Positions 30,184 through 40,025 of a DNA stretch of 64,000 nucleotides are shown here, in pieces (the stretch's first letter is position 1; each line of letters opens with the position of its first letter). This stretch comes from Pelistega europaea (GTDB taxonomy: Bacteria; Pseudomonadota; Gammaproteobacteria; Burkholderiales; Burkholderiaceae_B): positions 62,001 through 126,000 of the forward strand of contig NZ_JABGBO010000009.1 in the NCBI RefSeq assembly GCF_013133775.1, in the 5' to 3' direction. Below the pieces are notes generated by a model. It worked only from the letters and a program-made list of their open reading frames with translations, made no database searches and had not been told where the DNA came from. The translations under genes and the position numbers were made by a program.

Positions 30184-32871
30184 TTATTCATCTGATGTCG
30201 TATCAGGCGCATCATCTTGTGCGCTAGCCTCTGGGACATCTATATCAGAGGCCCCCTCAGTATCATGAGGAGTATCAACCTCCTCAGTTTCTACATCGTC
30301 ATCAGCATCAGACTCTGCAATACGTCGGATACCTGATAACACAGAACCCTCGTCAACCTTAATTAAGGTAACACCTTGAGTGGCTCGTCCCATCTCGCGG
30401 ATTTGGTCAACCCTAGTGCGAACCAACACACCGCCAGTGGTAATCATCATGATTTCGTCGGTTGGATTCACTAATACGGCCGCCACAACCTTGCCATTAC
30501 GTTCAGAAGTCTGAATTGCAATCATGCCTTTAGTGCCTCGACTATGACGCGTATACTCACTAATCGAAGTGCGTTTACCAAAACCATTTTCAGTTGCAGT
30601 CAAGACACTTTGACTCTCATCACCTGCCACAAGCAATGAAATCACGGACTGCCCCTCTTCGAGATTCATACCCCGTACACCACGTGCAGCACGCCCCATC
30701 GAGCGAACATCATTTTCATCAAATCGTACTGCCTTACCAGCATCAGAAAACAACATCACATCATGTTGACCATCTGTTAATTCAGCTCCAATAAGGAAAT
30801 CCCCCTCATCTAGGGTTACAGCAATAATGCCTGCCTTGCGAGGGTTAGCAAAATCAGATAAAGGCGTCTTTTTCACTGTGCCTTGTGAAGTTGCCATAAA
30901 GACAAAACAATCATCACTAAACTCTTTAACTGGTAATACTACCGTAATGCGTTCGCCCTCTTGTAGATTAAACAAGTTCACAATAGGTTTACCACGTGAA
31001 GTACGCGTACCTTGAGGTACTTCCCATACTTTCAACCAGTACACCCGACCATGATTAGAGAAGCACAACAAATAATCATGTGTGTTAGCAATAAAGAGTT
31101 GATCAATCCAATCATCCTCTTTCATTGCCGTCGCCTGTTTACCGCGACCACCACGTTTTTGAGAACGATACTCTGATAAAGGCTGGCTCTTGATATAGCC
31201 ACTATTCGACATAGTCACAACCATATCTGTAGGCGTAATTAAGTCTTCAGTGTCTAACTCACCACCATTTATCTCAATATGAGAACGACGAACATCTTTT
31301 GCCTTAATAGAGAATTCGTTTTTAATCTCAGTTAACTCATCACCAATAATCGCAGTAATACGCTCAGGTTTAGCAAGAATATCTAATAAGTCTGCGATAA
31401 CCTTCATTGTTTCTTCGTATTCTTGGATGATTTTGTCTTGTTCCAAGCCAGTCAAACGACGCAAGCTCATAGCAAGAATACCTTCAGTTTGCTCTTTACT
31501 TAAACGGTATAAACCATCACTCTGCAAACCATAAGCACTACTTAAGCCCTCTGGACGATAAGCCAGTGCTCCACCTGATATACCCTCTGCTTCTACCCCT
31601 TGCAACAAACCACGCACAAGAGAAGAGTCCCAACTACGTTCCATCAAACGATCACGTGCAATCTCAGGATTAGGAGATGAACGAATAATTTGGATAAACT
31701 CGTCAATATTAGCCAGAGCAACTGCCAAGCCCTCTAACACATGGCCTTTTTTGCGATTCTCGCGTAAACGGAATACGGTACGGCGAGTGACCACCTCACG
31801 ACGATGTTGTAAGAAGTAATCAACTAGCTGTTTCAGATTTAACAAACGAGGCTGTCCATCGACCAACGCCACCAAGTTCATACCGAAAGTATCTTGCAAC
31901 TGTGTGTGTTTAAAGAGATTATTCAATACAATCTCGGGCACTTCACCACGTTTAAGCTCAATCACTAAACGCATACCGTCTTTGTCAGACTCATCACGGA
32001 TATCTGAAATACCCTCAATACGTTTATCATTGACAAGCTCGGCGATTTTCTCTTGAAGATTTTTCTTATTCACCTGATAAGGAATCTCATCAACCACAAT
32101 AGAATGACGGCCGTTATCAGACTCTTCAAAATGCGTACGAGCACGCATCACCACTCGACCACGCCCTGTACGATAGCCCTCACGCACTCCACTCAAGCCA
32201 TAAATAATACCGCCGGTAGGGAAATCCGGAGCAGGAATTAGCTCAATCAAGTCATCCACAGAGCAATCAGGGTGGCGTAAACAATATAAGCAACCATCAA
32301 TCACCTCAGATAAATTATGAGGTGGAATATTGGTTGCCATACCTACAGCAATACCAGAACTACCGTTGACTAGCAGGTTGGGCAACTTGGTTGGCAACAA
32401 TCTAGGCTCTTGCTCACTACCATCGTAGTTAGGCCCAAAATCCACAGTATCTTCATCAATATCAGCAAGTAGCTGATGAGCAATCTTTGCTAAACGCACC
32501 TCGGTATAACGCATTGCCGCGGCACTATCACCATCAATAGAACCGAAGTTACCATGACCATCGACAAGCATATAACGCAATGAAAAATCTTGAGCCATAC
32601 GGACAAGTGTGTCATACACTGCTTGATCACCATGAGGGTGATATTTACCAATTACATCACCAACAATACGTGCTGATTTCTTGTAAGCACCATTCCAGCT
32701 GTTATTCAGCTTGTCCATCGCAAAAAGGACACGACGGTGTACAGGCTTAAGACCATCACGCACATCAGGTAGGGCACGTCCTACAATCACACTCATCGAG
32801 TAGCTGAGGTAACTACGACGCATTTCTTCTTCGAGAGAGACGGGTAGCGTTTCTTTAGCAAAAGAATCCAT
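30184..32871 (-). CDS. gyrA: DNA gyrase subunit A
   Basis: This 895-residue subunit cleaves and rejoins DNA during negative supercoiling. With the ATG at 32871 ([10 protein letters not shown]) the catalytic Tyr is exactly Tyr122 in AAAMRYTEV and the quinolone-determining positions are Gln83 and Asp87, matching E. coli numbering; a GTG three codons earlier is therefore rejected. The C-terminal wrapping domain has the GyrA box QKRGGRG, and the protein ends in a strongly acidic tail of about 45 residues. Gln83 replaces the Ser of E. coli; I recall Gln83 as the natural residue in Achromobacter. Confidence 0.97.
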   Translation of the reverse strand: MDSFAKETLPVSLEEEMRRSYLSYSMSVIVGRALPDVRDGLKPVHRRVLFAMDKLNNSWNGAYKKSARIVGDVIGKYHPHGDQAVYDTLVRMAQDFSLRYMLVDGHGNFGSIDGDSAAAMRYTEVRLAKIAHQLLADIDEDTVDFGPNYDGSEQEPRLLPTKLPNLLVNGSSGIAVGMATNIPPHNLSEVIDGCLYCLRHPDCSVDDLIELIPAPDFPTGGIIYGLSGVREGYRTGRGRVVMRARTHFEESDNGRHSIVVDEIPYQVNKKNLQEKIAELVNDKRIEGISDIRDESDKDGMRLVIELKRGEVPEIVLNNLFKHTQLQDTFGMNLVALVDGQPRLLNLKQLVDYFLQHRREVVTRRTVFRLRENRKKGHVLEGLAVALANIDEFIQIIRSSPNPEIARDRLMERSWDSSLVRGLLQGVEAEGISGGALAYRPEGLSSAYGLQSDGLYRLSKEQTEGILAMSLRRLTGLEQDKIIQEYEETMKVIADLLDILAKPERITAIIGDELTEIKNEFSIKAKDVRRSHIEINGGELDTEDLITPTDMVVTMSNSGYIKSQPLSEYRSQKRGGRGKQATAMKEDDWIDQLFIANTHDYLLCFSNHGRVYWLKVWEVPQGTRTSRGKPIVNLFNLQEGERITVVLPVKEFSDDCFVFMATSQGTVKKTPLSDFANPRKAGIIAVTLDEGDFLIGAELTDGQHDVMLFSDAGKAVRFDENDVRSMGRAARGVRGMNLEEGQSVISLLVAGDESQSVLTATENGFGKRTSISEYTRHSRGTKGMIAIQTSERNGKVVAAVLVNPTDEIMMITTGGVLVRTRVDQIREMGRATQGVTLIKVDEGSVLSGIRRIAESDADDDVETEEVDTPHDTEGASDIDVPEASAQDDAPDTTSDE

Positions 32872-33359
32872 ATTACTCACTTATTAATTTCACCAACCAA
32901 TTGCTAAATATAGCAATGACAGTGGTAGTTCTCTATTAAATGTATACTCTTAAACGGTTGATTTTAACACTCTTCTAGGAAGGAAATCAGTTTAGACCCT
33001 TTCATCAGAAAAAGTGCTATCCCTCTTCCATGGACTATCCTTCTTTCATAGATATAAACTCCCCATAAGGAATCAAAAAAACATTTCGCCTCATCTAAAG
33101 CAAAGAAAAACAGCAAAGTGTTGCATAACAGCAACATCTATAGCATAAAAACCACAAACAGCGGAAATACTTGAAGAAATATAGCCATTAATCCCTGCAA
33201 AAGCCCACGAAATCACTTAATATGTCAATGAGGATGCAGGGAAAACGACAAAAGTTTTGAAACAAACCTCAAGGATTGTTATACTAACCCTGATTTCCAT
33301 TCTGCGGCGTTATCGCTGCGAGTCAATTTTTTAGCTTATTTAGCTCATCGAGGAGAAAT
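32872..33359. other. Divergent gyrA/ompA promoter region
   Basis: No gene is seen in these 488 bases. A short inverted repeat, ATTGCTA-4 bases-TAGCAAT, lies at 32900-32918 in the gyrA leader, close to the gene. TATACA-like elements occur near 32940 for gyrA, but the promoter could not be fixed. The ompA promoter is listed separately. Confidence 0.55.
33257..33285 (+). promoter_or_regulatory. ompA promoter, sigma-70 type
   Basis: TTGAAA at 33257-33262 and TATACT at 33280-33285 are separated by exactly 17 bases. The predicted start of transcription gives a leader of about 68 bases before the ompA ribosome site GAGGAGAAAT. Confidence 0.8.
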
Positions 33360-33917
33360 ATGAACAAGCCCTCTAAATTCGCGTTAGCAATCGCCGTTGC
33401 ATTATCTTCTGGCGTTGCATCAGCTCAATCAGTAGATAACTGGGTTAGCAATTTTGGTTTAAACTGGAAAAACGGCACTGACGAGTACTGCTGGAGAGAC
33501 AATTTCTGGACTCCTGCAACTGCTGCTGAAGGTTGTGGTGCAACTGCTAAAGTTGACGTAACTGCTAAGAAAGTAACTTTCAACGCAGACACATTCTTCG
33601 ACTTTGACCGTGCTACATTGAAACCAGAAGGTCGCAACGTACTTGACCAAGTTGCTGAACAAGTTCAAAAACTTAACCTAGAATCTTTAATCGCAGTTGG
33701 TCATACTGACTCTGTAGGTTCTGAAAAGTACAACCAACGCTTGTCTGAGCGTCGTGCTGCTTCTGTTAAGAGCTACCTAGTTTCTAAAGGTGTCCCAGCT
33801 GACCAAATCATCGCTTCTGGTCGTGGCGAATCTCAACCAGTAGCTTCTAATGCTACTCGTGAAGGTCGCGCTAAAAACCGTCGCGTAGAGATTGAAATCG
33901 TGGGTACTCCACGCTAA
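33360..33917 (+). CDS. ompA: OmpA-family outer membrane protein, short form
   Basis: This 185-residue protein has a signal peptide (residues 1-22, ending VASA before QSVDNW), a short linker with two Cys (Cys44 and Cys59 region, CWRDN and GCGAT) that may form a disulfide, and a C-terminal OmpA domain of about residues 68-180 that binds peptidoglycan. NRRVEIEI near the end and TDSVGSEKYNQRLSERRA are the family motifs. There is no N-terminal beta barrel, so it is a short OmpA like that of Bordetella. It has a strong promoter, ribosome site and terminator, so high expression is likely. Confidence 0.95.
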   Translation: MNKPSKFALAIAVALSSGVASAQSVDNWVSNFGLNWKNGTDEYCWRDNFWTPATAAEGCGATAKVDVTAKKVTFNADTFFDFDRATLKPEGRNVLDQVAEQVQKLNLESLIAVGHTDSVGSEKYNQRLSERRAASVKSYLVSKGVPADQIIASGRGESQPVASNATREGRAKNRRVEIEIVGTPR

Positions 33918-33945
33918 TTATCTCTTGATTGGATCAAGTGATTCT

Positions 33946-33978
33946 AAAGGCTCCTCTTGTAGGAGCCTTTCTTATTCT
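33946..33978 (+). terminator. Intrinsic terminator of ompA
   Basis: AAAGGCTCCT and AGGAGCCTTT form a 10 bp perfect stem with a 5-base loop, followed by CTTATTCTTTCTT, 28 bases after the stop. Confidence 0.85.
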
Positions 33979-34011
33979 TTCTTATCCTTTGTTTGCTCTC
34001 TCCCCTTCTTT

Positions 34012-34106
34012 TCTTCCTTATTTCTATAAGATACATAGAACATATCATTATGCTTTAAATAAAGATGGGAGCCCTCTCTTCCTTATTTCTGTAAAATACA
34101 TAGAAC
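34012..34106. repeat. Two 30-base direct repeats after ompA
   Basis: The 30 bases at 34012-34041 (beginning TCTTCCTTATTTCT, ending TACATAGAAC) recur at 34077-34106 with 28 of 30 identical. The period is 65 bases. They lie between the ompA terminator and ubiG and code for nothing visible. Confidence 0.8.
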
Positions 34107-34211
34107 CCCTATCCAAAGCATCATTACTTCATATATGACAGCTAATAAATCATTCAGTTGCTGACCCATGTTACAATGAAAGGAGTGAGAACAACATTTC
34201 GAAGAATATCT

Positions 34212-34916
34212 ATGAATACCCCAAATATTAACCAAGCCGAGATTGATAAATTTAGTGCACTTGCTAGTAAGTGGTGGGACCCAGAAAGTGAATTCAAGCC
34301 ACTGCATGAAATTAATCCCCTGCGTTTGCAATGGATTGAAGAACAAGTGGGGGGAAGCCTGCAGGGACTTCGCATACTAGATATTGGCTGCGGTGGTGGT
34401 ATTTTGGCAGAAAGTATGGCGCGTAAAGGAGCTATTGTTACAGGTATTGACCTTGCTGCCGAGTCTCTAGAAACAGCACGGTTACATGGATTAGAAAGTG
34501 GCATCAAGGTAGACTACCAATGTGTATCTGCCGAGGATTTTGCTCAAGCTCATGCTGGTGAGTTTGATGTGGTCACTTGTATGGAGATGTTAGAACATGT
34601 GCCTCAACCAGCATCTATTGTGAAATCATGTGAGCAACTAGTCAAACCTGGCGGATATGTATTATTTTCTACGTTAAATCGCAATCCTAAGTCCTACTTA
34701 CTTGCTATTGTAGCAGCAGAATACCTGCTTAAGATGGTGCCCAAAGGTACCCATCATTATGAGGGTTTCATTAAGCCAAGTGAGCTTATGCGTGCAGCAC
34801 GTCAAGCTGGATTATACTTACAACAGCTAAAAGGCCTAGAATATAATCCAATGCGTAAAGTATACTTTCTATCAAACGACACCTCTGTCAACTATATGTT
34901 ATCAACACGTAAATAA
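34212..34916 (+). CDS. ubiG: Ubiquinone biosynthesis O-methyltransferase
   Basis: This 234-residue enzyme uses S-adenosylmethionine for both O-methylation steps of ubiquinone synthesis. Motif [20 protein letters not shown], is near residue 55; [19 protein letters not shown] near the N terminus and [14 protein letters not shown] near 180 are family signatures. The open frame begins 18 codons earlier, but [14 protein letters not shown] at 34212 matches the family start. The Shine-Dalgarno match (GAAGAATATCT) is only moderate. It lies between ompA and gph, as in Bordetella. Confidence 0.95.
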   Translation: MNTPNINQAEIDKFSALASKWWDPESEFKPLHEINPLRLQWIEEQVGGSLQGLRILDIGCGGGILAESMARKGAIVTGIDLAAESLETARLHGLESGIKVDYQCVSAEDFAQAHAGEFDVVTCMEMLEHVPQPASIVKSCEQLVKPGGYVLFSTLNRNPKSYLLAIVAAEYLLKMVPKGTHHYEGFIKPSELMRAARQAGLYLQQLKGLEYNPMRKVYFLSNDTSVNYMLSTRK

Positions 34917-35050
34917 GCCCTAGTCCCGCTGGTACTTATTTGCCATCGGGACTTTCTATTTACCTTACCATATCTGATACTGCCAATGTCTGGCAATCAC
35001 ATCGACTCAAACTAGATACAACACTCATACCAACAAGCATAAGGGTGGAC

Positions 35051-35716
35051 ATGAAAAATACCGTTTTTTTTGATTTTGATGGAACACTAGCAGATACCGC
35101 TCAAGACCTCGTTGCAGCCACCAATCTGCAACGTATCCGTGCAGGACTAGATCCGCTCCCATTTGAGGCATTGCGTAATTACGCTTCTCAAGGAGCTCCA
35201 GGATTATTAGGAGCAGCACTTCAGTTAAATCGAACAGATGAGAATTATGAACACGTCCGCACACAATTTCTTAAAGACTACTACTCTCACATGACTGATA
35301 AAAGTGTATTATTTGCTGGTATACCAGAGATGCTAGATGACCTAGAAAAACAAGGTTGGCAATGGGGTATCGTGACTAATAAAGCAGAAAGTCTGTCATT
35401 CCCACTGTTTAAATATTTTGGTCTATATGACCGAAGTGTAGCTAATATCTGTGGAGATACTGCTGCTAGACCTAAGCCTTATGCTGACCCACTGTTGCTG
35501 GCTGCAGAACGTGCGGGAGTGAATCCTGAAGCATGTATTTATGCGGGAGATGATGAACGGGATATTATTGCAGGAAAAGCAGCTGGTATGAAGACTATCG
35601 CTATCGCCTATGGCTACTGTCCTGATGTAACACGCATCCCTGCATGGGGAGCTGATGGCATCGCCCATTCGCCTGAGGAATTACTTGATTGGATTTATAT
35701 GCTAGCGTCAAAATAA
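35051..35716 (+). CDS. gph: Phosphoglycolate phosphatase (HAD family)
   Basis: This 221-residue haloacid dehalogenase enzyme removes phosphate from 2-phosphoglycolate, formed during repair of DNA 3' ends. FDFDGTLADTAQDL near residue 6 has the nucleophile Asp, TNKAES near 105 is motif II/III and CIYAGDDERDI near 166 is the metal motif. A long TTG-started frame exists upstream, but the ATG at 35051 with AAGGGTGG two bases ahead is the clear start. It follows ubiG by 134 bases. A dehydratase or epimerase-linked phosphatase of the same family cannot be ruled out, but the neighbours favour Gph. Confidence 0.9.
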   Translation: MKNTVFFDFDGTLADTAQDLVAATNLQRIRAGLDPLPFEALRNYASQGAPGLLGAALQLNRTDENYEHVRTQFLKDYYSHMTDKSVLFAGIPEMLDDLEKQGWQWGIVTNKAESLSFPLFKYFGLYDRSVANICGDTAARPKPYADPLLLAAERAGVNPEACIYAGDDERDIIAGKAAGMKTIAIAYGYCPDVTRIPAWGADGIAHSPEELLDWIYMLASK

Positions 35717-36030
35717 TAAAAAGGCAGCCGAAGCTGCCTTGATTCGTTCTGTTGCCAAGTGAATCACTCTCCTAGCGGCCTGTTAATTAGGCGGCTAAAG
35801 CAAATTTTTCGTCATTTGCAGTTATAACATTGCTTGATTTACGGTCATCGCCTACCGGCTGCCAATCTTCCTATTTATCCCTGTCGAAACCAATACGTCC
35901 CCATCAATAAGACACTCTAAAGTAACATCGCCATGCCTAAACCTGCACGGGGAAATGCCCTATTGGTGGAGACGGCGGGAGTTGAACCCGCGTCCAGAAA
36001 TCTGTCAGTCGACCAGATATACAGCTTAGA
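35717..36030 (-). ncRNA. ssrA: Circularly permuted two-piece tmRNA
   Basis: Reading the minus strand, the acceptor piece comes first (about 36030 to 35964): CTAAGCTGTA, then the T arm GCGGG-TTCAACT-CCCGC and the acceptor strand CGTCTCC with encoded ACCA, CCA ending at 35964. A 61-base spacer (35963-35903) follows. The coding piece starts at 35902 with GGGGACG, which pairs with CGTCTCC over 7 bp, including the G3-U pair that marks alanine charging, and continues GTTTCGACAGGG. The resume codon GCA is at 35819-35817 and the tag reads ANDEKFALAA, then TAA at 35789-35787. A terminator hairpin, GGCAGC-TTCG-GCTGCC with U-rich tail, lies at 35740-35711. tmRNA with SmpB frees stalled ribosomes and tags products for proteolysis. 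Confidence 0.93.
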
Positions 36031-36035
36031 AAATT

Positions 36036-36064
36036 ATCTTAACATAATTTCTATAAAACAGCAA
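36036..36064 (-). promoter_or_regulatory. ssrA promoter, sigma-70 type
   Basis: On the minus strand TTGCTG (36064-36059) and TAAGAT (36041-36036) are separated by 17 bases. The predicted transcription start at about 36029-36030 coincides with CTAAGC, the expected 5' end of the acceptor piece. Confidence 0.8.
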
Positions 36065-36200
36065 TTTTGCTAGTGATAAGACAAAAATCCAGCAAAGCAT
36101 GATGAATCATAACCAACAGCACAATGATTAACTCATGTACCCAGACACTATAACGTTGGCAAAGGATTTAATTGCCTTATCAGGCACACTACCTACAATC

Positions 36201-38447
36201 TTAACGCTTGACCTTTAATGCCACCATATCAGATGCAATATTAGCTGACTCACGCACGATAACATCGAGATTCTCCTTGCGCTTTTTCTCGTCTTCAAGC
36301 TCTTGTTTAAGATTACCCTCACCAGCAGCTAGACCATCATCTAGCTTAAAGGTGGCCAAATCTTTTTCTCCCAAATCTTTACGACGTTTCTCAAAGTCTT
36401 TGTAAGTCTCATTCATCTTTTCTCTTTCTGCTTCACGCTTAACCAGATTTAATGAATAGGATTTACGTTGAGAGAGTTTCAAAGCATAAGAGGTTTCATC
36501 TTCCATCAATTGCCAGCTACCAGATGTCTTGATACGCTTATCATGGCGTGCCTTCAAAGTTTTAATTTCTTCAGACAGGCTTGCTAAAGGCTTATAACTT
36601 GCAGGCTGAATTGCTGTCCAGGGCATGGCATTATCATAACTTGCTTCACCAAGATCCTCTTTATCAAACATACTTGGAAACTTAATATCTGGAGTAACTC
36701 CTTTGACCTGTGTTGAACCTCCATTAACACGGAAGAACTTCTGAATGGTCCACTTCAAGGCACCAAGAGAATCTTTATCTGTAGGGTTAGGATCTCGTAA
36801 GAAATCGCTCAAAGAACGGAATGTTTGTACAGTACCCTTACCCCAAGTGCGATCACCAACAACTACTCCTCGCGAATAATCTTGAATAGCTGCTGCAAAA
36901 ATTTCTGAAGCAGATGCAGAGGTACGATCTACGATAACAACCACTGGTTTATCCCATAGTTTCTCAACATTACGGCTACGAACGTTATTCACATCCCCGT
37001 CGGCAGAGCGTACTTGTACAACAGTCTGCTTATCACCGATAAACAAACCTGTTAAATTAGCTGCCTCATTTAACGAACCACCACCATTACCTCGCAAATC
37101 CAATACGACCCCTTCCACGCCATCTTTTTTGTAGTCAGTAAGGATTTTTTCCACATCACGGGTTACACTCTTATAATTTGGCGTACCCTGAATACGTCCA
37201 TCAAAGTCCTCATAGAAAGAAGGGATAATAATTACACCAATTTTACGTTTAACACCGTCTATGTCGGTCTCTAGCATCTTGGAACGAGCCGCCTGCTCTT
37301 CCATCAGAACCTTATCACGTACGATTCTAATAACTCGGTGCTTACCATCCAACCCCCCCTCAGCAGGGATAACTTCGATACGGACAACACTACCTCGTTT
37401 ACCGCGGATTTTCTTGACAATATCTTCAAGACGCCAATCTACAACATCTTCCATGGCACCATCCTCACCTTGGCCAACCGCTACAATACGATCACCTGGC
37501 TGTAAACGCCCATCTTTAGCAGCAGGCCCACCTGCTACCACTTCACGAATTTGTCCATACTCATCACGTTTTTGTAAAACTGCACCAATTCCCTCTACCG
37601 ATAAACTCATCTGTACATCAAAATCTTTGGCAGAGGAGGGACTGTAATAAGTAGTATGCGGATCAGTGCTGTCTGCATAGGAGTTAAGAAACATCTCTGC
37701 TACTTCCTCGCTAGTCATACGCACAAGTTGATTTCGATGATTAGTATAACGTTTACGCAAAGTTTCACGAATTTTGGCATCATCGGTTTTGGTCAATTTA
37801 AGTCGGATAAAGTCGTTTTTCACTCGACGACGCCATAAATCATTGACCTCATCATCATTCTTAGGCCAGTCTGCTTTCTTGCGATCCACATTAAACTGCT
37901 CATCAACTGAAAAGTCAAAAGGCTGTTCCAACAAACTAATCGCATAATCATAACGTTGTGCAACACGATCACGATAACGCAAGAAAACATCAAAAGCAAA
38001 ACGCATGTCTCCAGCAAGAAGCATCCGTGATACTAAACTCTCTGCCGGTTGATAATGTGCTAAATCTTCAGCGGTAAAAAACATCTTCTGAGGGTCGAGT
38101 AACTTAAAGTAAGCCTTGTATACTTCTTCACTCATTTTCCCGTCTAGAGGCTTTTTGTTGTATTCAAGCCGAGTGAGCACATTAGAAACAATAAATGATG
38201 CACGAGAAAACTCAATCTCTGGCTGAATTTTGGGAAAATCCGCCGGCTTAATAGGAGCCACCTTAGAAGAGGAAGTCTCCTTACTCTTATCATCATTGGT
38301 TGCAACTTGAATTGTTGCAGTTTGAGAGGCATTGGTTACCGCTTGACTTACCCCTGATGGCAAGGTATCTGCATAAGCCCCACCTACAACCCATGCTAAT
38401 GAAGTTGCCAATACAAGGCTTTTTAATGTCGTCGAATATTTCTTCAT
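36201..38447 (-). CDS. prc: Tail-specific protease Prc (S41 family)
   Basis: This 748-residue periplasmic protease cleaves proteins with apolar C termini. A signal peptide covers residues 1-26 (ending GGAYA before DTLPS). A PDZ domain at about 265-350 includes SVEGIGAVL and GDRIVAVGQG. The S41 catalytic Ser is in TSASASEIFAAA near residue 505 and the Lys in WGKGTVQ near 530; this Ser-Lys pair is the active site. A C-terminal DUF3340-like helical domain follows. The coil-rich polar tail is usual. It lies directly upstream of ssrA on the same strand, 170 bases away; in E. coli, Prc (Tsp) degrades ssrA-tagged proteins in the periplasm. Confidence 0.95.
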   Translation of the reverse strand: MKKYSTTLKSLVLATSLAWVVGGAYADTLPSGVSQAVTNASQTATIQVATNDDKSKETSSSKVAPIKPADFPKIQPEIEFSRASFIVSNVLTRLEYNKKPLDGKMSEEVYKAYFKLLDPQKMFFTAEDLAHYQPAESLVSRMLLAGDMRFAFDVFLRYRDRVAQRYDYAISLLEQPFDFSVDEQFNVDRKKADWPKNDDEVNDLWRRRVKNDFIRLKLTKTDDAKIRETLRKRYTNHRNQLVRMTSEEVAEMFLNSYADSTDPHTTYYSPSSAKDFDVQMSLSVEGIGAVLQKRDEYGQIREVVAGGPAAKDGRLQPGDRIVAVGQGEDGAMEDVVDWRLEDIVKKIRGKRGSVVRIEVIPAEGGLDGKHRVIRIVRDKVLMEEQAARSKMLETDIDGVKRKIGVIIIPSFYEDFDGRIQGTPNYKSVTRDVEKILTDYKKDGVEGVVLDLRGNGGGSLNEAANLTGLFIGDKQTVVQVRSADGDVNNVRSRNVEKLWDKPVVVIVDRTSASASEIFAAAIQDYSRGVVVGDRTWGKGTVQTFRSLSDFLRDPNPTDKDSLGALKWTIQKFFRVNGGSTQVKGVTPDIKFPSMFDKEDLGEASYDNAMPWTAIQPASYKPLASLSEEIKTLKARHDKRIKTSGSWQLMEDETSYALKLSQRKSYSLNLVKREAEREKMNETYKDFEKRRKDLGEKDLATFKLDDGLAAGEGNLKQELEDEKKRKENLDVIVRESANIASDMVALKVKR

Positions 38448-38574
38448 AGAGTTGATTATCCGTTACATGACCAAAAAGAAAAGACTATTTTAAACTTAAA
38501 CTTGAACTTATTTAAAACAAAAAGCCTTAAAATGAGAGAATTGCTATTTCTTTGCATTACTTTGGGAAGAATTT

Positions 38575-39900
38575 ATGTCTATTTCTCGTAGTTTGTATCT
38601 TGCTAGTATTGTTATGTTGAGCTGCGGAACTCATTATGCTGTAGCTGCAGGCTCCTCACCTCAAGCCAAAAATGTTAACGAACTCCAACCCAAACACTCA
38701 TTAAACCAGATGGGCAGTTCCCATACGACAGCACAAGATAATCTAAACAAAGCTACACTTTCTCAAAATAAGCAATTTACCCAATGTATTGCTGGGCTTG
38801 AAAACAGCGCTGTGCAATCCGGTGTATCTCGCCATACTTTTGAAACATTGACTCAAAACTTAGCACCAGATTTCTCTTTAGTGGAAAAACTCAATTTTCA
38901 ACCAGAATTCCGCACTCCCATATGGGATTATATTACTGCATTAGTAGATGAAGAACGCATTGATGATGGCAAATCTAAAATGCGCCAATACAAGGAAGCT
39001 CTTAAACGTATTGCTCAACAATATGGTGTAGACCCTGAGACTGTTGTGGCGGTATGGGGAGTAGAGAGTAACTTTGGTAAAAATCAGGGCAAGTATTCAC
39101 TTATACAAGCTCTAGGTACTCTCAGTTGCACGGGTCGTCGACAAGCATTCTTTCGCAAAGAGTTTTTCGCCGCTATGAGAATTATCCAATCAGGAGATAT
39201 TCCTGCTAACCGCCTTAACGGTTCATGGGCAGGGGCTTTTGGACATACACAATTTATGCCAACAACCTTTGAGCGGTTAGCTGTAGATTTTGACAAAGAT
39301 GGTCGTCGTGACCTGATTGATAATTCTGTTGATGCCTTGGGCTCTACCGCTAATTATCTCGCTAAAGCAGGTTGGGTAACAGGTCAGCCATGGGGGGGTG
39401 AAGTCAAATTACCTGCAGGCATGTCAACCGCTGGTGAGGGACGTAAACAGAAAAAGACCATTGCATACTGGATAGGAAAAGGTGTTAGAACTGCCGATGG
39501 CCATGCCCTAGATACTGTTGTCAGTGATAATTTACGTGCAGGTTTATTGTTACCAGCAGGCCGTAGTGGTCCTGCCTTCTTAGTATTTAAGAACTTCGAC
39601 GTTATTTATAGCTACAATGCCGCTGAAAGCTATGCTTTAGCTATTGCTCATTTATCTGATAGACTACGTGGTGCTGGTCCTTTTGTGACTCCTTGGCCAA
39701 CCGATGACTTGGGACTATCTCGCTCTGAACGCCGTGAATTGCAAGAGCTACTCATTAAACGTGGATATGATATTGGTGAGATAGATGGGGCAATAGGCTC
39801 CAAAACACGCGAAGCAATTAAAGCTGAGCAAACACGCCTAGGAATGACTGCTGATGGAAGAGCGGGACAGAAACTACTAAAAGCCCTGAAAAATAAATAA
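38575..39900 (+). CDS. Lytic murein transglycosylase, MltB-like with PG-binding domain
   Basis: This 441-residue exported enzyme cuts peptidoglycan glycan strands to anhydro-muropeptides. The signal peptide is residues 1-26 (MLSCGTHYAVAA); the Cys could be a lipobox but the context is weak. A SLT_2 domain spans about 85-360 with the catalytic Glu in VWGVESNFGKNQG near residue 162 and GSWAGAFGHTQFMPTTF near 218. Residues about 385-440 form a PG_binding_1 domain. The site GGAAG is five bases from ATG. It is divergent from prc across 127 bases; both deal with the cell envelope, and Prc is known to limit hydrolases elsewhere, so shared control is conceivable. Confidence 0.92.
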   Translation: MSISRSLYLASIVMLSCGTHYAVAAGSSPQAKNVNELQPKHSLNQMGSSHTTAQDNLNKATLSQNKQFTQCIAGLENSAVQSGVSRHTFETLTQNLAPDFSLVEKLNFQPEFRTPIWDYITALVDEERIDDGKSKMRQYKEALKRIAQQYGVDPETVVAVWGVESNFGKNQGKYSLIQALGTLSCTGRRQAFFRKEFFAAMRIIQSGDIPANRLNGSWAGAFGHTQFMPTTFERLAVDFDKDGRRDLIDNSVDALGSTANYLAKAGWVTGQPWGGEVKLPAGMSTAGEGRKQKKTIAYWIGKGVRTADGHALDTVVSDNLRAGLLLPAGRSGPAFLVFKNFDVIYSYNAAESYALAIAHLSDRLRGAGPFVTPWPTDDLGLSRSERRELQELLIKRGYDIGEIDGAIGSKTREAIKAEQTRLGMTADGRAGQKLLKALKNK

Positions 39901-40025
39901 CCATTTAACCTGATGTCACTCATTTCTACTATATTTATTTGTATTTCATTAAACACTTTATCTGCCTTAAGTTAGTTGCATAGCCAACTTAATAGCGGCT
40001 CTAAATTTACAATCATTATTTCATT

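Noticed and set aside
34940-35050. TTG-started N-terminal extension of gph
   Set aside because: The extension is not HAD-like, and a much better start with AAGGGTGG exists at 35051.
35942-36030. Truncated one-piece tmRNA or a lone tRNA-like fragment at the 3' end of prc
   Set aside because: There is no matching 5' half upstream within the space before prc, but a full coding half with tag lies downstream on the same strand and pairs with it, which shows a permuted gene.
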